The notes under the pieces are model-generated. The model was not told where the DNA came from and searched no databases. It saw nothing but the letters and a program-made list of their open reading frames with translations. This document shows positions 5,448 through 7,348 of a DNA stretch of 7,348 bases, one piece after another (the stretch's first letter is position 1; the number at the start of each line of letters is the position of its first letter). A program made the translations under genes and the position numbers. Source of the DNA: JAAYZB01 sp035379945 (GTDB lineage: Bacteria > Bacillota_I > Bacilli_A > Izemoplasmatales > Hujiaoplasmataceae); contig DAOSWG010000025.1 in NCBI GenBank assembly GCA_035379945.1, positions 1 to 7,348 on the forward strand, given 5' to 3'.

Positions 5448-6530
5448 TTATTCGATGCTTTTAAGGCTTTCGACCATTTTAATCTTGCGGATATAGGTTG
5501 TGAACACAATGTTGAATATGAATCCCGTTCCGATCGACAGCAAGGCCGCATAGACATAGGATGCCGGTTCGATATGATACAGATAGGCCATCACATCGAC
5601 TTTGTTGCTACTCATGACAAGATAGAGCATGGGATAACCAAGCAACAATCCGAAAATAGTTCCGATTGACACCAGGATCATCATCTGATAAACCAAGATT
5701 TTGCCGATCCGGATGTTTTTGTGGCCGAGAACTTTCAAGGTGGCGATGTCGCGGATGCTTTCTTTCATGTTCAAAAGCGAGAAGTTGTAAAGAACGACGA
5801 CGGAAAGCAAAATCGAGAAAATCATCATGGTTTTGCGGATAGTGTTGATCGAAGTCACTTTGTCATCGATCATCGCCTGGCGGTCGCTTTTGAGCCAAGC
5901 GCCGTTGGTTCCGTTGATTGAGTTGATCTCATCAACTATTTCATCTGTTGCTCCGTAGAGGGAAATCCAGAGATGGTATGTGAGAATGGCATCGAGATCA
6001 ATGAGCCCGAAATCAGCTTCGGAAATAAAAACCCCCTGAGTGACAGAAGTGTCAACCAATGAATCAATGGTGACAACGACACTGCCGGATGCGACCGAAA
6101 TCGTGATTTCATCGCCTTCCTTTACGCCGATTGTATCGGCTTTGGAACGGCTGATGGCGACGCCTTCCGAAACATCAATAGTGGTGTGAGCGGAAGGACT
6201 TTCCAGGACATAAACGTAAATAGAGGCTTCGCTATATCCGGAAACGGTTGCCAGGAAGGAGCGGTATGGTTCGTAATCGGCACCTTTGTTATCAAGATAA
6301 TCATATAGGACGGTTTCATTTGCTTTGTCGTATGTCGTATTGATGTCGTATGTGAATTGGCGGTTTAGTTCGTTGTCGATACTGTAATTAACCGAATCGC
6401 CGATTCCGAAGGCACAGACGAGTAGTGCTACGCAGCCCATCACGCCAATGACGCTCATGAACGCTCTTCCGGGATGGACGATGATATTGCGAATGGCCAT
6501 CTTAATCGACAGGCGCGACTGGTTCATCAT
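5448..6530 (-). CDS. FtsX/MacB-type ABC permease, second half (separate frame)
   Basis: Corresponds to the C-terminal half of the large two-domain ABC permeases of Firmicutes. From ATG 6530 it has 360 residues. Membrane segments are near residues 23-44, 232-253, 277-305 and 325-345, with a MacB-like outer domain between about 48 and 225. The SRLSIKMAIRN start and MSVIGVMGC segment match the region that follows the KETPAxxMRPKAPK linker in full-length relatives. The FtsX domain includes LNMKESIRDIATLKVLGH (256-273 minus three). It overlaps the previous gene by 29 bases in the +1 frame. I chose ATG 6530 because GGAGGTGA (6543-6536) is optimally placed; GTG 6539 lies inside that site and ATG 6527 is an alternative. 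Substrate unknown: relatives handle lipids, peptides or antibiotics. The ATPase gene is not in the window. Confidence 0.85.
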   Translation of the reverse strand: MMNQSRLSIKMAIRNIIVHPGRAFMSVIGVMGCVALLVCAFGIGDSVNYSIDNELNRQFTYDINTTYDKANETVLYDYLDNKGADYEPYRSFLATVSGYSEASIYVYVLESPSAHTTIDVSEGVAISRSKADTIGVKEGDEITISVASGSVVVTIDSLVDTSVTQGVFISEADFGLIDLDAILTYHLWISLYGATDEIVDEINSINGTNGAWLKSDRQAMIDDKVTSINTIRKTMMIFSILLSVVVLYNFSLLNMKESIRDIATLKVLGHKNIRIGKILVYQMMILVSIGTIFGLLLGYPMLYLVMSSNKVDVMAYLYHIEPASYVYAALLSIGTGFIFNIVFTTYIRKIKMVESLKSIE

Positions 6531-7348
6531 GTCCGTCACCTCCGATCAATCTGATCATCATCATGTTTTTCGGCGCTTTCGGGCGCATGCACTGGGCCGG
6601 AGTCTCCTTTAGAACGTCCCGACAGATCAAAAAGCTTAAGGAAGCGGACAATAATCCGACGGCCAAAATGGCCGCAAAACTCCAAAGGATACTGTATATT
6701 ACGCCGTCATAAGCCGGAAGATTGTATACGAGTTCATATTTGACTTCCATGACATGCGGAATGATTTTCGGTCCGATCATTACTCCAATCAACGCCCCGA
6801 AGAGCGTGACGATGATTCCCACTGAGGAATAATGAGAGGCGATTTCTGGATTGCTGTAACCGAGAGCTTTCAATGTTCCGATATTCATTCTCTCTCTCAG
6901 GATCAGCTGGCTGATCGTCGTCAAGATCACAAGGACAGAAACAAAAAGAAAGATTACCGGGAACACATAGATCATGGCCTTGCTTTGGGAAACCTCGTTT
7001 TCAAGCAAAGTGAACGACTCGGTAGTGTCCATATCCAGAATGAAAAGCAAGTTGTTTTGGTCGCTATAATGGTTGTTGATCGCTTGCCTTGTATATGCAA
7101 CATCGCCGGTTTTGACAAGCGCTTGGTTTGCGTATGCATTGAAAAACGGCAACAAACCCTGGTTTTGTGCGATGCTTATATAAATGGGACAAACTGATTT
7201 CGTCGAAGTGGCTTCCGCATAGCACATTGTCCCGGTGATTTGTGTTTCGAAAGAAAGCGAATATGCCGTCAGTTCGATTTGGATAGTGTCTCCGATGTTG
7301 TAGCCGTGGGATTCGGCGAACGAACTGTCGATCAAAACGCCGTTTGAT
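6502..7348 (-). CDS. FtsX/MacB-type ABC permease, first half (partial, 5' end outside window)
   Basis: The frame is open to the right edge, so the N-terminus is missing; the TTG at 7335 is an internal codon, since the text reads SNGVLIDSSFAESHG, a usual MacB-like outer-domain sequence (iDssfA...GyxxGDtI). Visible are the end of that outer domain, then an FtsX domain with membrane segments (numbered from the 7335 codon) near 119-145, 171-195 and 211-238, with RERMNIGTLKALGY (147-160) between. It ends with LKETPAQCMRPKAPK (242-256), the known linker of two-domain permeases, then a 21-residue tail unlike the family and a TAA stop. In full-length relatives the chain continues into the second half, here found in the +1 frame. 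It is either a true N-terminal subunit or the front of a frameshifted gene. Confidence 0.85.
   Translation of the reverse strand, partial: SNGVLIDSSFAESHGYNIGDTIQIELTAYSLSFETQITGTMCYAEATSTKSVCPIYISIAQNQGLLPFFNAYANQALVKTGDVAYTRQAINNHYSDQNNLLFILDMDTTESFTLLENEVSQSKAMIYVFPVIFLFVSVLVILTTISQLILRERMNIGTLKALGYSNPEIASHYSSVGIIVTLFGALIGVMIGPKIIPHVMEVKYELVYNLPAYDGVIYSILWSFAAILAVGLLSASLSFLICRDVLKETPAQCMRPKAPKNMMMIRLIGGDGHDEPVAPVD
6536..6543 (-). promoter_or_regulatory. Perfect ribosome binding site inside the permease linker
   Basis: GGAGGTGA, fully complementary to the 16S rRNA anti-Shine-Dalgarno end, lies five bases before ATG 6530 and inside the coding sequence of the upstream half. A small hairpin, GATCA-GAT-TGATC (6556-6544), sits directly before it. 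Together they favour independent initiation of the second permease half. Confidence 0.75.

Noticed and set aside
7333..7335. TTG as the true start of the first permease half.
   Set aside because: The frame is open to the window edge with family-like sequence before it, and no ribosome binding site is visible.
1..7348. TGA read as Trp (mycoplasma code).
   Set aside because: TGA ends five genes here at sensible places, and Trp is encoded by TGG.
1..7348. CRISPR arrays, tRNA genes, insertion sequences or phage genes.
   Set aside because: No spaced repeats, cloverleaf pattern, terminal inverted repeats or transposase/integrase-like frames were seen.

Overview
The window (7,348 bases, about half G+C by eye) looks like the chromosome of an anaerobic Firmicutes-type bacterium. 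The signs are a T-box leader, strong GGAGG-type ribosome binding sites, a lipoprotein-type solute-binding protein and an NfnAB-type flavin enzyme pair. TGA is used as a stop in five of the seven genes and TGG encodes Trp, so the mycoplasma code does not apply. I cannot place it below that level.

Left part, + strand (1-2542): a TTGTCA-17-CATAAT promoter drives a complete T-box riboswitch. Its terminator lies just before a three-gene polar amino-acid ABC importer: permease, ATPase and lipoprotein binding protein. The genes are tightly coupled (ATGA overlap, then a 13-base gap) and end in a hairpin terminator. Uncharged tRNA is expected to switch import on. The amino acid is unclear: the codon in the specifier position reads GUG (Val), but the T-box bulge UGGC predicts a tRNA with discriminator G, and the importer family is not the branched-chain one.

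Middle part, - strand (2562-4750): nfnA then nfnB, overlapping by ATGA. They should encode the two subunits of NADH-dependent ferredoxin:NADP+ oxidoreductase, which balances the ferredoxin, NADH and NADPH pools. Upstream are an extended -10 promoter, two CTTATCG repeats 12 bases apart in place of a -35, and an 11-bp perfect inverted repeat.

Right part, - strand (4876-7348): a putative operon entering from beyond the right edge. It holds the end of the first half of a large FtsX/MacB-type ABC permease, then the second half in the +1 frame, then a small membrane-anchored protein of unknown function, then a strong terminator. The break between the permease halves falls in the inter-domain linker and carries a perfect GGAGGTGA ribosome binding site, so it may be a true gene split rather than a simple frameshift. 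The partner ATPase is not in the window.

No tRNA, rRNA, CRISPR array, insertion sequence or phage gene was seen. The nearest thing to a new observation is the T-box specificity conflict and the split permease; nothing here amounts to a clear new system.
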